DNA of 64,000 nt from Gemmatimonadota bacterium (GCA_029262115.1 JAJCZZ010000010.1:62001-126000); one strand, 5' to 3'; shown: positions 7,646-16,420, counted from the first letter of the stretch. Notes: a model not told the origin generated them from the sequence alone. Made by a program: numbers and translations.

Positions 7646-9298
7646 CTACGTTCGGTCCGACTCGCTTTCGTCGAGGCGCGCCAGGTATCGATGCACCGCC
7701 GCGACCACGACAGAGCCCTCTCCGACCGCTGACGCGACCCGCTTCACCGACCCCGCCCGAACGTCGCCGACCGCGAACACCCCCGGACAACTCGTCTCGT
7801 AGGCCGTGGCATCCGGGCCGGCGTTGCGACCGGTGCAGAGGAATCCTTCGTCATCGCACTCGGCGGTGGGGCCCAACCACTCGGTGTTGGGCGTGGCGCC
7901 GATCATCACGAACAGCGCCGTCGTCTCGACTCGCCGCTCCTCGCCGGTCTCCGAATTGGTGAGCGTAACCGCCTCGAGGGTGTCGCCCCCATGGAGGGCG
8001 GTGACCTCGGTCTTTGTAAGCAGTTCGATCCGCTCGTCGTCCGCGATGCGAGAGGAGAGGTAGGACGACATCGTGTCCTCCAGCCCGTCCGATCGCACGA
8101 CCACATAGGTGTGCGTCGCGTACCTGGACAGAAACATGGCGGCCTGGCCGCCACTGTTGCCGCCGCCAACGACCACCGCGTTTGTCTCGCCACAGAAGCG
8201 CGCTTCCAGGTCGGTCGCCGCGTAAAAGACGCCGGCCCCTTCGAACTGTCGCAGCCGCCGCACCGGGAGTCTCCGGTACCGGGCGCCCGTGGCGATCACC
8301 ACGGACCGGGCCTCGATACACGGCCCCTTGTCGAGGAGGACCTCGTAGCCGCCTTCGACCTGCTCCAAACCGACCGCTCGGTGCGGAACGCTGATGCGGG
8401 CCCCGAACTTGACCGCCTGCACTTCGCCTCGGAAGGCGAGCTCTCCTCCTGAGATGCCCGTCGGGAATCCGAGATAATTCTCGATTCTCGAAGACGTGCC
8501 TGCCTGCCCGCCGACGGCCGTGTCCTCGATGACAAGCGTACGGAGTCCCTCCGACGCCCCGTAGACCGCGGCGGCAAGACCCGCCGGGCCCGCCCCGACC
8601 ACCACCATGTCGTAGACGCCGTCGAGGCCGGGCGAGATTTCCAGCCCGAGCGCCTTTGCAAGTTCCAGAGTGCTGGGATCCGCCAGCACCCGACCATGGC
8701 GGTCGATGGCCACGCACTCGGCATCTCCCAGATCCACATCCGCACGCTCCGCCATGGCTTCGGCGTCGGAGCGGTCCACGAATTGGTGGGGAAGACTGTT
8801 CCGCGTAGCGAATTCACGAAGGCGCAGAGTTGACGCATCGCTTGGGTCGCCGATGAGGACGAGCCCCCCCTCTTCCCAGTCGAGGAGAAGCCGACGACGG
8901 GCCGCGAATGCCGTCACGATCACGTCGCTGACCTCGGGCACCGTGGCGACGAGGCTCCTGAGGCGATCCTGCTCCACGAGAATGATGGAGCCAGGATCGC
9001 GGACCACGCCGGCGAAGAAGGTCTCCTGCTCCATCAGCATGCCGAGTTCACCGACGAAGTTGCCTTCGCCGATGGTCACCACGATCTCGTCCTTCGACCG
9101 ATCCAGTATGTCGATGGACCCCGACTGGATGTAGATCAGATCGTAGCCGGGCTGGCCTACCTCGAACAGAACGTCGCCCGCTTCGGTCTTACGGCATGAC
9201 CCGTTGGCTTCGAGCGCATCGAGGAAGACGTCGTCGACCTCGGGCCAGGCCACACGTTCGAGATCGGTTCGGGGCGTTGATGTACGTTGTTCGGACAC
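7646..9298 (-). CDS. cNMP-binding domain / thioredoxin-reductase-like flavoprotein
   Basis: A 550-residue three-part protein. Residues about 10-130 form a cyclic-nucleotide-binding beta-roll (AGDVLFEVGQPGYDLIYIQSGSIDI, GNFVGELGML). Residues about 140-215 resemble a thioredoxin/glutaredoxin-like fold (GLVLIGDPSDASTLRLREF) with no active-site cysteines. The rest is a thioredoxin-reductase-like FAD/NAD(P) module (MVVVGAGPAGLAAA, GGQAGTSSRIENYLGFP, VVVGGGNSGGQAAMF, GVFAVGDVR). Where thioredoxin reductases carry CxxC, this protein has GVFYAATDLEARFC, so the redox dithiol is missing. The start is taken as GTG 9298 (MSEQRTSTP...), because the open frame before it is proline-rich and runs into the divergent dksA-like gene. 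It is probably a signal-responsive NAD(P)H oxidoreductase with an unknown acceptor. Confidence 0.88.
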   Translation of the reverse strand: MSEQRTSTPRTDLERVAWPEVDDVFLDALEANGSCRKTEAGDVLFEVGQPGYDLIYIQSGSIDILDRSKDEIVVTIGEGNFVGELGMLMEQETFFAGVVRDPGSIILVEQDRLRSLVATVPEVSDVIVTAFAARRRLLLDWEEGGLVLIGDPSDASTLRLREFATRNSLPHQFVDRSDAEAMAERADVDLGDAECVAIDRHGRVLADPSTLELAKALGLEISPGLDGVYDMVVVGAGPAGLAAAVYGASEGLRTLVIEDTAVGGQAGTSSRIENYLGFPTGISGGELAFRGEVQAVKFGARISVPHRAVGLEQVEGGYEVLLDKGPCIEARSVVIATGARYRRLPVRRLRQFEGAGVFYAATDLEARFCGETNAVVVGGGNSGGQAAMFLSRYATHTYVVVRSDGLEDTMSSYLSSRIADDERIELLTKTEVTALHGGDTLEAVTLTNSETGEERRVETTALFVMIGATPNTEWLGPTAECDDEGFLCTGRNAGPDATAYETSCPGVFAVGDVRAGSVKRVASAVGEGSVVVAAVHRYLARLDESESDRT

Positions 9299-9383
9299 GG
9301 CGCGGCATTCTTCCGGCGGCGGGGCGTGGGGCTCGCGGCGCACTATGGTCGCTCGCGGGGCGGGAGTGCGCCAGCTTGGGGGC

Positions 9384-9731
9384 ATGGCACCGTTGAGTGA
9401 AGATCACTTCCGCACCAGGCTCGTCGAAGAACTCGAACGTGTCACCCGTAGCGTACGCTCGGCTTCATCGGCCGGCCGGGAGCTGATCGAGGACGTGTGC
9501 CGACCTGGGGGTCCGCCACCGCTCTCGTCGCTCGCGGAGCAGAGAATGCTGTCGGAGCTTCAGGAACGCGATGCCCGAAGGGTGCGCGAACTCGTCGACG
9601 CCCTCCGACGGCTGGACCGGGGGGAGTACGGGCGGTGCACGACCTGTGGTGCGTCGATCGAAGACGTTCGTCTCGATCTGATGCCGGACACGAAAGCGTG
9701 CGCGGCGTGCGCGTCCACGCCTTCGGCCTGA
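9384..9731 (+). CDS. DksA/TraR-type zinc-finger protein
   Basis: A 115-residue protein with an N-terminal helical coiled-coil part and a C-terminal C4 zinc finger (Cys85-x2-Cys88 and Cys106-x2-Cys109; CTTCGASIEDVRLDLMPDTKACAAC), followed by five residues. This family binds the RNA polymerase secondary channel or acts as a small zinc-finger regulator. The conserved dksA coiled-coil tip DxxDxA is not seen, so a DksA-like stringent-response role is not certain. The ATG at 9384 was chosen because the family fold starts there. It is divergent from the flavoprotein, with 85 bp between the two starts. Confidence 0.85.
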   Translation: MAPLSEDHFRTRLVEELERVTRSVRSASSAGRELIEDVCRPGGPPPLSSLAEQRMLSELQERDARRVRELVDALRRLDRGEYGRCTTCGASIEDVRLDLMPDTKACAACASTPSA

Positions 9732-9755
9732 CGACTCCCACCCCCCAGGGTCGAA

Positions 9756-10688
9756 CTACCGGAACTGGTGCGGGAAATCGCTCGGGACCTCCAGCTTGTC
9801 ACGATCCCATTCGGCCAGATCCGCTACCGCATTATATGTGCTGCGTAGGAAGTCCCGGAGCGCGGCATCCGGGTCCGACGACGTCCGCACCGCTTCGTAC
9901 GGGAGGAAGTACTCGCCCATCTCCTCGCTCCAGAACGCCTCAGCGGGCTGGACGGGCGCCGATGAAAAACCGTCGGGCGTAGGGTAGGCGTACGAGTAGA
10001 ACGCCGCGGCAGGGCTCATCTCGCCGCCCGGCCAGAACCCACAACTGTACACCTCGTGGGAGTATGCTTCCCTCGTGATCCAGTCCGGAAGGCCGGGAAT
10101 TCCACCCGGGTGCTCGGGTGCGGGGCGTCCGGAGAACCGGGTCACCGCAAGGTCGAAGCTTCCCCAGAAGAAGTGAACGGGGCTCGATTTCCCGAGGAAG
10201 CGGGCACGGAACTGTGTGAAAACCCGAGTCGTCGAGTTGAGGACCCGCGCAAACCGCGACGCCGCGTCGGGGTCGTAGGCTCCCACCACGGTGTCTTCGT
10301 CGAACGGAATCGGGTCCGGGATCTCGCTGGGGACCTCGAGGATCTCGACCGAGAAGCCGAGGTCGTCCAGAGCCGACATGAGATCGGCATGGAACGTCGC
10401 GACGCTCTGCTCGCGCAACCGGAGCGCCCGGTGCTCACCCCGGTCGGTTCGGACGCGGACAGCATGCTCGTGAAAGTCGAGTTCGATGTCGAAGGCCCCA
10501 GCGCGGTGGTACATTGTTGATGTGGTCAACCCCACGGGGGTCACGTAGAGCGGAACGTGCCACGAATGGTTGAGCCACGGACTGGTGACGAGGCGAACCT
10601 TACCCAGGATCTGGGACCACATGTGAAGCGATCGAAGGGTACCACTCCATTCGGAGTAGTCGAGCCGGGGCCAATCCGCCTGCGCCAT
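9756..10688 (-). CDS. DUF5996 family protein
   Basis: A 310-residue cytosolic protein matching the DUF5996 family as remembered: WPRLDYSEWSGTLRSLHMWSQILGKVRL at the start, PWLNHSWHVPLYVTPVGLTT, then a middle VHFFWGSFDLAVTRFSGR and SHEVYSCGFWPGG near residue 220. The molecular function of the family is unknown. The ATG at 10688 has GAGGAG 8 bases upstream; a longer frame start at 10733 lacks support. It is a stand-alone gene facing away from dksA-like and in the same direction as the ADOP gene upstream, separated by a 148-bp gap. Confidence 0.85.
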   Translation of the reverse strand: MAQADWPRLDYSEWSGTLRSLHMWSQILGKVRLVTSPWLNHSWHVPLYVTPVGLTTSTMYHRAGAFDIELDFHEHAVRVRTDRGEHRALRLREQSVATFHADLMSALDDLGFSVEILEVPSEIPDPIPFDEDTVVGAYDPDAASRFARVLNSTTRVFTQFRARFLGKSSPVHFFWGSFDLAVTRFSGRPAPEHPGGIPGLPDWITREAYSHEVYSCGFWPGGEMSPAAAFYSYAYPTPDGFSSAPVQPAEAFWSEEMGEYFLPYEAVRTSSDPDAALRDFLRSTYNAVADLAEWDRDKLEVPSDFPHQFR

Positions 10689-10798
10689 GCGGGTTCTCCT
10701 CGCGAGAGTGTCTCGACGGGCCGCTGTCGGCACGGCCCCTCACCGTCAAATGCGAAACCCCACCCCCTTCGATCCGTTTCAACTGTGACCTGGTGTGG

Positions 10799-10818
10799 CC
10801 GACCCCTTTTGGGGCCGG
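10799..10818 (-). terminator. Possible hairpin after the ADOP gene
   Basis: CCGACCCC-TTTT-GGGGCCGG forms a 7-bp stem with one A/C mismatch. It lies 19 bases beyond the permease stop on the minus strand. No T-run follows, so intrinsic termination is not assured. Confidence 0.35.
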
Positions 10819-10836
10819 GAAGGCCGGGACCGGAGA

Positions 10837-13527
10837 TCAGCGGGCGGTGATCACGCCGATCGGGTCGTGTCTTGCGGCTCGCCGCGCCGGGAACCACGCC
10901 GCCGCCGCCGCCAGAACGAACAGGATCGTCGCCGCAGCCAGGACGACCCAGGTGCTTCCGTCGGCCGACCCCGGCGCGACCTCGGCGATCCGGCCGCCCA
11001 CCCACAGCGCGGTGATGAGCCCCGTTCCCACGCCCGCTGCCGCGACGGCTGCAGTACGACCGAGCACGCGCCGAACCACCTGGCCCGGTGTCGCACCCAA
11101 AGCAACCCGGATCGCGGTCTCCCGCGCCCGCTCAGAGATCACGTAGGAGACCATTCCGTAGACGCCGAGTACCGCCAGCGCCAACGCCGACAGCGCGAGC
11201 CCCAGCCCGACCGACGCGAGGAAGTGCGGCCGGACGAGCGCCGTTCGCTCGATCGAACGGAGTGTGCGGGGCGCGCCCACGGTGAGCGTGGGGTCGACCG
11301 CCTCCAGCGCACCTTCCAGCGCGGCGGCAACGCTCACGGACCCGCCGTCCGCCCTCACCACGAAGTAGGTACCCCAGCGAGGCGCCTGCCGGTTGCTGAG
11401 GTACACCTCTGGACGTGTGGACGCCCCGGGCGTCAGAGGCTCTACATCCGCAACGACGCCGATGACCCTGACCGTTCGACCGAGATCGGGAAGCCGAAGA
11501 ATGGCGCCCACCGCCGCGTCTCCGCCCCAGGCACGGCGGGTGAGTTCCCGATTGACGAGGGCCACCGGCTCCGAGTCGCGCCCGTCGCTCTCCGCGAGTT
11601 CCCGCCCCGACACGACAGGGATCCCCAGGGTCGAGAAATAGTCGGGACCCACGTCGAACCACCACGCCGATCCCTCCGACCCATCGGCTCCGGCACCGGA
11701 TGTCTCGAACGGGGTTGCACCGTCCCCGCCCCCGAACAGCGGACCGGCCGACGCGGTCGAGGCCGCCAGGACGCCGGGCACCGATGCCAGCGCCTCCTCC
11801 GAGCGGCGGAGCAGTGCGGCCACATCGTCCCTCGACGGGTGCACACCGGTATCGATGAACGCCGACGCCACCAGAACATCGTCACGCTCGAAGGGGGGAT
11901 GCCAGGCCAGATATCCCGCGAAGCTGCGAAAGAGAAGTGCGGCCGACGCCAGGAGGATGGTGGAGAAGGCGAGGCCGCCCGCCATGAACGACGTACGCCA
12001 CCGTTCGGTGGAGCCGCTCGACCCGGCACGGGCGCCGGCCACGATCGCACGCCCCGAGCTTGCGCGCGTGAGACGCAGCGCCGGAAGCACCGCGAACAGG
12101 GTCGTCACCACCAACGCGGTCAGGACGGCAAAGGCGAACACGCGCGCGTCGACGGCGACCTGCCCCAGCCGCGGCAATTCGGGCGGCGCCAGCCGGACGA
12201 GGAGACGGGTCGCCAGGAAGGTTGCCGGCACCGCCACGCCCGCCGCCGCGAACGTGAGAACGAGACCCTCCACCACCAGCGCCGCCACCACGCGACTCCG
12301 GCCCGACCCGAGCGCGGACCGTATCGCGATCTCCTGACGCCGCATGAGGCCGCGTGTGAGGAAGAGGTTGGCCACCTGGGCGCATACGATCAATCCGAGA
12401 AGACACGAGCCCGCGAGGAACATCAGAAGCACCCGGGCGCTGGCGCCGAGAACCCGGTCGTGCAGGGATTCGACGCGGAGCCGCCAATTCTCATCGATGT
12501 CCGCAGGGTACGCGGCCGCGAGACCGCGGTAGATCCCCGAGAGTTCCTCCTCAGCGACCGAACGGCCCACGCCCGGGGCGAGCCGACCCAGCGCCGTGAA
12601 CCCGCGCCAACCGCGAACCTCGGCGTCCGTGGGATCGAAGTGCGGTGGCTTCCACAACTCCACCGATTCGAGGTTGGCCAGCGGAACCCGCGCTCGCTCG
12701 GACAGAACCCCGACAATCCGGTGCGGCGTACCGTCGAGGTCGAGCGTGCGGCCGATCGCTCCCACGTCCGCACCGTACCGGCTCACCCAGAGAGGATGGG
12801 CAAGGACCACGACCTTGTCCCGGTCCGGACCGACCTCCTCGGGCAAGAAGTATCGTCCGGCCGCCGGAGCCGCTCCGAGCGCGCGAAAGAACGCGGCAGT
12901 GGCCAGCCCTCCTCGCACACCCCGGCTCCCGCTCTCGTCCGTGAGCCGGAAGGCCCAGCCGCGCGCGATGCCCAACTCGGTTACGGCGCCGGACGCCGCC
13001 AGGTCCTCGACGTTGGCGGGCGACGCAATACAGTAGTCGGCCAGATCGCGGTGACCCTCGCACACCACCACGAGCCGATCCGGCTCGGGGAGATCGAGCG
13101 GCCGGAAGACGATCCCGTCGACCATGGCGAACACCGTCGTGACCACGGTCATCCCGAGGAAGAGCAACAGGAACGCAGGCACGCTGAAGTCGAGGTGTCG
13201 AAAGAGCGTCCGGACCGTGATCCGCACATCCGGAACTGCGGCACGGGCGGTCCAACGAGCTGAAGCGCCGTCGTACGCCCGGCTGTTCATCACGTGCGGC
13301 GGCGCACCCGTCAGCCGACGGAGCGTGAATCCGACCGATAGTCGGAGGGCCGTGCCCCAGTACCAAGCGCGTGCGACGAGAGGCGACGCTCCCGGTCGAT
13401 CAACTCGTGCGTTGAACAGCTCGTGGAGGTCTCCGAGCACGGTTTCGCGGACCGGCCCTCGAGGCAGGATCATGCCCAGAAGCGCCTCGGCCAGAATGGG
13501 CGGCCGGACGTCGCGGTCAGTGCTCAT
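10837..13527 (-). CDS. ADOP-type duplicated ABC transporter permease
   Basis: An 896-residue permease of the acidobacterial duplicated orphan permease (ADOP) type. The first 90 residues form the cytoplasmic leader found in PadR-linked members (PPILAEALLGMILPRGPVRETVLGDLHELF). After it come two MacB-like periplasmic core plus FtsX units with membrane segments at about 118-140 (FLLLFLGMTVVTTVFAMVDG), a middle set (LLMFLAGSCLLGLIVCAQVANLFLTRG and following) and a C-terminal set (GLALSALALAVLGVYGMVSYVISERARETAIRVALGA). No ATPase gene is adjacent, which is usual for ADOPs. It overlaps the PadR gene by 11 bases, so the regulator and permease are one unit. The substrate is unknown. Confidence 0.92.
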   Translation of the reverse strand: MSTDRDVRPPILAEALLGMILPRGPVRETVLGDLHELFNARVDRPGASPLVARAWYWGTALRLSVGFTLRRLTGAPPHVMNSRAYDGASARWTARAAVPDVRITVRTLFRHLDFSVPAFLLLFLGMTVVTTVFAMVDGIVFRPLDLPEPDRLVVVCEGHRDLADYCIASPANVEDLAASGAVTELGIARGWAFRLTDESGSRGVRGGLATAAFFRALGAAPAAGRYFLPEEVGPDRDKVVVLAHPLWVSRYGADVGAIGRTLDLDGTPHRIVGVLSERARVPLANLESVELWKPPHFDPTDAEVRGWRGFTALGRLAPGVGRSVAEEELSGIYRGLAAAYPADIDENWRLRVESLHDRVLGASARVLLMFLAGSCLLGLIVCAQVANLFLTRGLMRRQEIAIRSALGSGRSRVVAALVVEGLVLTFAAAGVAVPATFLATRLLVRLAPPELPRLGQVAVDARVFAFAVLTALVVTTLFAVLPALRLTRASSGRAIVAGARAGSSGSTERWRTSFMAGGLAFSTILLASAALLFRSFAGYLAWHPPFERDDVLVASAFIDTGVHPSRDDVAALLRRSEEALASVPGVLAASTASAGPLFGGGDGATPFETSGAGADGSEGSAWWFDVGPDYFSTLGIPVVSGRELAESDGRDSEPVALVNRELTRRAWGGDAAVGAILRLPDLGRTVRVIGVVADVEPLTPGASTRPEVYLSNRQAPRWGTYFVVRADGGSVSVAAALEGALEAVDPTLTVGAPRTLRSIERTALVRPHFLASVGLGLALSALALAVLGVYGMVSYVISERARETAIRVALGATPGQVVRRVLGRTAAVAAAGVGTGLITALWVGGRIAEVAPGSADGSTWVVLAAATILFVLAAAAAWFPARRAARHDPIGVITAR

Positions 13528-13855
13528 CGGCCGCCCCCGCGTCTCCCAACCCGTCCCAGACGCTCCGCCACCGAGTTCGCGTTCGCTCCAACGCGTGCAC
13601 TCCCGCCGGCGTGGCGGTCAGGAGGCGTTTGCGACGGCCGCCTCGTCCCGGCACCGGATCGCCCAACCGTGACTCCAGTAAGCCCTTCTCTTCCAGGCGG
13701 TCGACCGTTGCGTACAGGGCGCCCGGCGACAACGTCCGCCCGGTCCTCGCCTCGAGTTCCCGGAGAACCCGCGGTCCGTACCCATCCCCCGCGAGCCGTA
13801 GCACACTCCACATAACCATCTGCTCGAGCTCGCCCATGTACACCCGGTCGTCCAT
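13517..13855 (-). CDS. PadR family transcriptional regulator
   Basis: A 112-residue short PadR protein with a winged-helix domain: LEQMVMWSVLRLAGDGYGPRVLRELEARTGRTLSPGALYATVDRLEEKGLLESR, then a GGRRKRLLTATPAGVHALE wing and C-terminal helix. The ATG at 13855 has GGGGAGG just upstream; an internal ATG at 13837 is possible. It is immediately upstream of, and overlaps, the ADOP gene, so it most likely represses its own operon. Confidence 0.93.
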   Translation of the reverse strand: MDDRVYMGELEQMVMWSVLRLAGDGYGPRVLRELEARTGRTLSPGALYATVDRLEEKGLLESRLGDPVPGRGGRRKRLLTATPAGVHALERTRTRWRSVWDGLGDAGAADEH

Positions 13856-14039
13856 CTCCCCTCCCCATTTTCCGCGTTTGCTCGCCCACCCAACCCTACT
13901 TCTCAGGATTGGATGCCAAGCCTAGGGTGTAAAGTTGGAAAATGGCAAGAGCCGTGGATCCGTGCCCTTGCAGTTCCTTCCCCCGAGGGTCGAGGTTTCG
14001 AGACTCCGTGGTCCGTTCTTCAGAGGAGCGCCTCTGTCC

Positions 14040-14591
14040 ATGCTCGCCAAGATTCTCCTCGCATTCGTGGTCCTGGTGGCGGCGATCGTCCTGGTCAGCT
14101 CCGCTGGCCCGACCGCGCCCCTCTCCCACGGCTCATACCTTACGTATGAAGTGGGAGGGACCCGGGTGCGCGTAACCTTCCGAGAGGCCAGTGGGGGGAA
14201 ATACGACGTTGTAGTAGAATATCAGGATCCGGGGGGACCGTGGGCCGTTGGCGAGGAAATGCCCGGACATGGCGAGAGCGTGGACAGGCGGGTTCGCGGG
14301 TCGTCGGGAAGCCCGCTCGAAGTGGCGTCCTTCGGTCCGATCTGGGCGTCACCCGACGACCTGGTCATGGGAGGTCGGGCGCACGGGGCGGCCGTCGAGG
14401 ACGTGCGGTCCGAAAACGGGCGGGACGTCGCCGTCGTGAGCGCACCGGCCGGTGCGGCGGGCGCCCTGCGCGGGCGGTGGCGCTTCGATGTCGAAACCGG
14501 ATTCCTCCTCAGCGGTTCGCTGAGTACCGCCGTGGCCGAGAGCCAGAGCTTCCGTTTGGTCGAGAGCAACATCACGGGGCTCGGGCGCTAG
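14040..14591 (+). CDS. Membrane-anchored or exported protein, unknown function
   Basis: A 183-residue product not assigned to a family. The N-terminus is an uncleaved anchor or signal peptide (MLAKILLAFVVLVAAIVLVSSAGPTAPLS). The remainder is rich in beta-strand-like segments (HGSYLTYEVGGTRVRVTFREASGGKYDVVVEYQD... WRFDVETGFLLSGSLSTAV) and resembles a small periplasmic beta domain. An in-frame extension to 13935 was rejected because the ATG at 14040 starts directly at the hydrophobic segment. It converges on the next operon with a 4-base overlap at the stops. Confidence 0.6.
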   Translation: MLAKILLAFVVLVAAIVLVSSAGPTAPLSHGSYLTYEVGGTRVRVTFREASGGKYDVVVEYQDPGGPWAVGEEMPGHGESVDRRVRGSSGSPLEVASFGPIWASPDDLVMGGRAHGAAVEDVRSENGRDVAVVSAPAGAAGALRGRWRFDVETGFLLSGSLSTAVAESQSFRLVESNITGLGR

Positions 14592-14968
14592 AAGCACACC
14601 TGGTAACGGATACCCGCACGCATCAGCGTATCGGCCGGCTGCGCCCCGGGCGAGACCCACACCCAATGGTTCCTCGGCACTTCGAGAGACACCACGGTTC
14701 GGCCGCCTTCGGTCACGGTGTCGGCGGCGGCGCGAGGTCGGTGTAGAGTATCGCGCACCTCCAGGCGGGCAGGACCCGTTCCGATCGTGTCTCGGTACAG
14801 GTGCAACCAAACGACGGCCGTTGGACCGGTGTTGTTGAATATCGAGTGGTCGCCCAGCGCGGTGTCGGATGGGAGGCACACCTGTCCAGATGCGGACCCT
14901 GCGAGGACGGTAAGCCACAGTAGGCACACGCCGACCGCGGCGGCGGTGAGTCGGAAAAATCTCAGCAT
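14588..14968 (-). CDS. Small exported protein, unknown function
   Basis: A 126-residue protein with a signal peptide (MLRFFRLTAAAVGVCLLWLTVLAGSASGQ, cleavage likely after SGQ or ASG). Its mature part is of beta type (HSIFNNTGPTAVVWLHLYRDTIGTGPARLEVRDTL... TVVSLEVPRNHWVWVSPG... IRYQVCF) with two cysteines near its ends (QVCLPS, YQVCF) that could pair. It is the last gene of a four-gene operon and its ATG overlaps the stop of the 56-residue gene (ATGCTGA). No family recognised. Confidence 0.6.
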   Translation of the reverse strand: MLRFFRLTAAAVGVCLLWLTVLAGSASGQVCLPSDTALGDHSIFNNTGPTAVVWLHLYRDTIGTGPARLEVRDTLHRPRAAADTVTEGGRTVVSLEVPRNHWVWVSPGAQPADTLMRAGIRYQVCF

Positions 14969-15132
14969 GGTCCGGGCTCCCACTCGTTACGCACCGCGTC
15001 CGGGTCATCCAGCGTGATGCGGTCGCACTCCTTCCTGCTGACGTCCGGGAGCGTGGACGTCGTGCCGTCTTTCCGGAAGATCGTACAGCACCCCTTTCTG
15101 CCCGTCTCGGCCTGCATCGTTTTCTGGTTCAC
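14962..15132 (-). CDS. 56-residue cysteine-containing protein inside an operon
   Basis: A very small gene with a GTG start at 15132 that overlaps the stop of the lipoprotein gene as GTGA, and a TGA at 14964-14962 that overlaps the start of the next gene. Coupling on both sides is the main evidence that it is real. The peptide starts VNQKTMQAETGRKGCC and ends NEWEPGPC, with four cysteines (GCC, KECD, PGPC) and many charged residues. There is no signal peptide. It could be a cytosolic zinc-binding or disulfide peptide. No family is recognised. Confidence 0.55.
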   Translation of the reverse strand: MNQKTMQAETGRKGCCTIFRKDGTTSTLPDVSRKECDRITLDDPDAVRNEWEPGPC

Positions 15133-15554
15133 TGCGCGCCCTCATGGATTGGAGTCATGGCAACGGTCGTGAGTGCGGTGAAACCGCTGACCACACCGCG
15201 GACTTCGGCAACACCGGCACTGTCGGCCGCAACAAGGACCGCCTCCGCCACCATCCCGTCTGCGCCGGGGACCACCCGTACGTCGATCACGTTCGGAGTC
15301 TCCGCGCCCTGGAATCGGCCCAACGTGGTCCGGAATTGGACGGTGGTCGGCTTGGCTTCTGATGGTAGATGGGCCCGGATCGTATCGACCGATTCGCCGT
15401 CTGCGGGCATCACGGCCGGTGTGCGTGTCTGAGAAAGAAGGATGATCTCGTCGAGCGCGACACTGGCCGGGTCGGGCTCCAACGGCGAGCGCGCCCAATC
15501 GCACGCCGTAGCAATGGCTGCGAGAGTCAGGGCCACCCATCGGCGGGCGATCAC
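15129..15554 (-). CDS. Predicted lipoprotein with an Ig-like domain
   Basis: A 141-residue product beginning at GTG 15554 (GTGA overlap with the preceding gene). The N-terminus has a lipobox (LTLAAIATAC, cysteine 18), so it is probably an outer-membrane or periplasmic lipoprotein. The mature part looks like a bacterial Ig/invasin-type repeat (IRAHLPSEAKPTTVQFRTTLGRFQG... AEAVLVAADSAGVAEVRGVVSGFTALTTVAM). Longer open reading upstream is out of frame with the preceding gene and was not used. Function unknown; the operon suggests a role in the cell envelope. Confidence 0.65.
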   Translation of the reverse strand: MIARRWVALTLAAIATACDWARSPLEPDPASVALDEIILLSQTRTPAVMPADGESVDTIRAHLPSEAKPTTVQFRTTLGRFQGAETPNVIDVRVVPGADGMVAEAVLVAADSAGVAEVRGVVSGFTALTTVAMTPIHEGAQ

Positions 15555-16420
15555 GAGGCCCCCAGGAGTCCGGCAATCGGACCCAATACGGCGCCGTAGC
15601 TCACGTCGAATCCGAACGTGAAGAAGAGATCCCGCTTGTCTACGCTCGATTCGACGATGGGATTCCCGTCCGGCTGCTCGAAGAACATGACGCCGGCCCC
15701 GATCCGGGCGTTCCGATACACCCTCAAGCCCAGTCCGATCACGGGTGAGCCAACCGGGTACAGCTTGTCCACCTTTGCCTCCGTGTAGAGTTCGAGGGGT
15801 GTAATGCCAAGAAAGACACTGAGCGCCTTGCGGGGCTCCGTGAATAGCTGTCCTACGCTGAAGTCCTCGCGAACGTTGATGGGCACGGTGTAGAAATGCA
15901 GCGACGTCAGAGCGCCCATGTAGCGGGTCCTTGACGCCACCAGTAGCCCTGCATCCGTGGTGACGTAGTCCGCGAAGGTCGTGGCCGTGCGCCCCGTCAC
16001 GCGAGCCTCCCCCTTCTTGAGCCGACCCGCTTGTACGCCCAGGCTTTCGGTCCTGGAAACCGTGAGCGCGAAGCGATAGTCCTCCTTCGGGCGGAGCGGC
16101 GGAACTTGGAATACCACGGCGCTGCGGGGCCCCCAGTCTGCGCGCGTCAGATGCGTCTGCGCCGGCATAGTGGACGTCGTGGTCGTTCGGCCGTTGATAA
16201 TCGTGACCGTCCGCACGTCCAACGCGATTTCGCTGGCCCCCTCCGGCACCGGAACCTTCAACAGAAAGACCTCGCCAAACGGAAGCGGCGCCGCCACGCG
16301 CCCCATGGAGAGGTCTACCTCCACGACCTTCAGAGGATACCGAACGACCACCTCCTGTCCTTCGGACGGCGATGGCACTAGCAACGCACCCACGAGGACC
16401 GCCCTCCAAGCTCTCGACAC
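15551..16420 (-). CDS. Exported, possibly outer-membrane protein, unknown function
   Basis: A 289-residue product with a signal peptide (SRAWRAVLVGALLVPSPSEGQ). The N-terminal 140 residues look like a soluble beta domain (VPEGASEIALDVRTVTIINGR... DWGPRSAVVFQVPPLRPKEDYRFALTVSR). The C-terminal 150 look like a short beta-barrel or outer-membrane segment (SVFLGITPLELYTEAKVDKLYPVGSPVIGLGLRVYRNARIGAGVMFFEQP... DLFFTFGFDVSYGAVLGPIAGLLG). The GTG at 16420 has GGGAGG 5 bases before it. It is the first gene of the four-gene coupled operon. No family was recognised. Confidence 0.62.
   Translation of the reverse strand: MSRAWRAVLVGALLVPSPSEGQEVVVRYPLKVVEVDLSMGRVAAPLPFGEVFLLKVPVPEGASEIALDVRTVTIINGRTTTTSTMPAQTHLTRADWGPRSAVVFQVPPLRPKEDYRFALTVSRTESLGVQAGRLKKGEARVTGRTATTFADYVTTDAGLLVASRTRYMGALTSLHFYTVPINVREDFSVGQLFTEPRKALSVFLGITPLELYTEAKVDKLYPVGSPVIGLGLRVYRNARIGAGVMFFEQPDGNPIVESSVDKRDLFFTFGFDVSYGAVLGPIAGLLGAS

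Noticed and set aside
10795-13263. An 822-codon open frame on the plus strand over the ADOP gene
   Set aside because: It is antisense to a clear 896-residue permease, and is rich in Arg, Gly, Pro and His with no motif. It is a GC-rich shadow frame.
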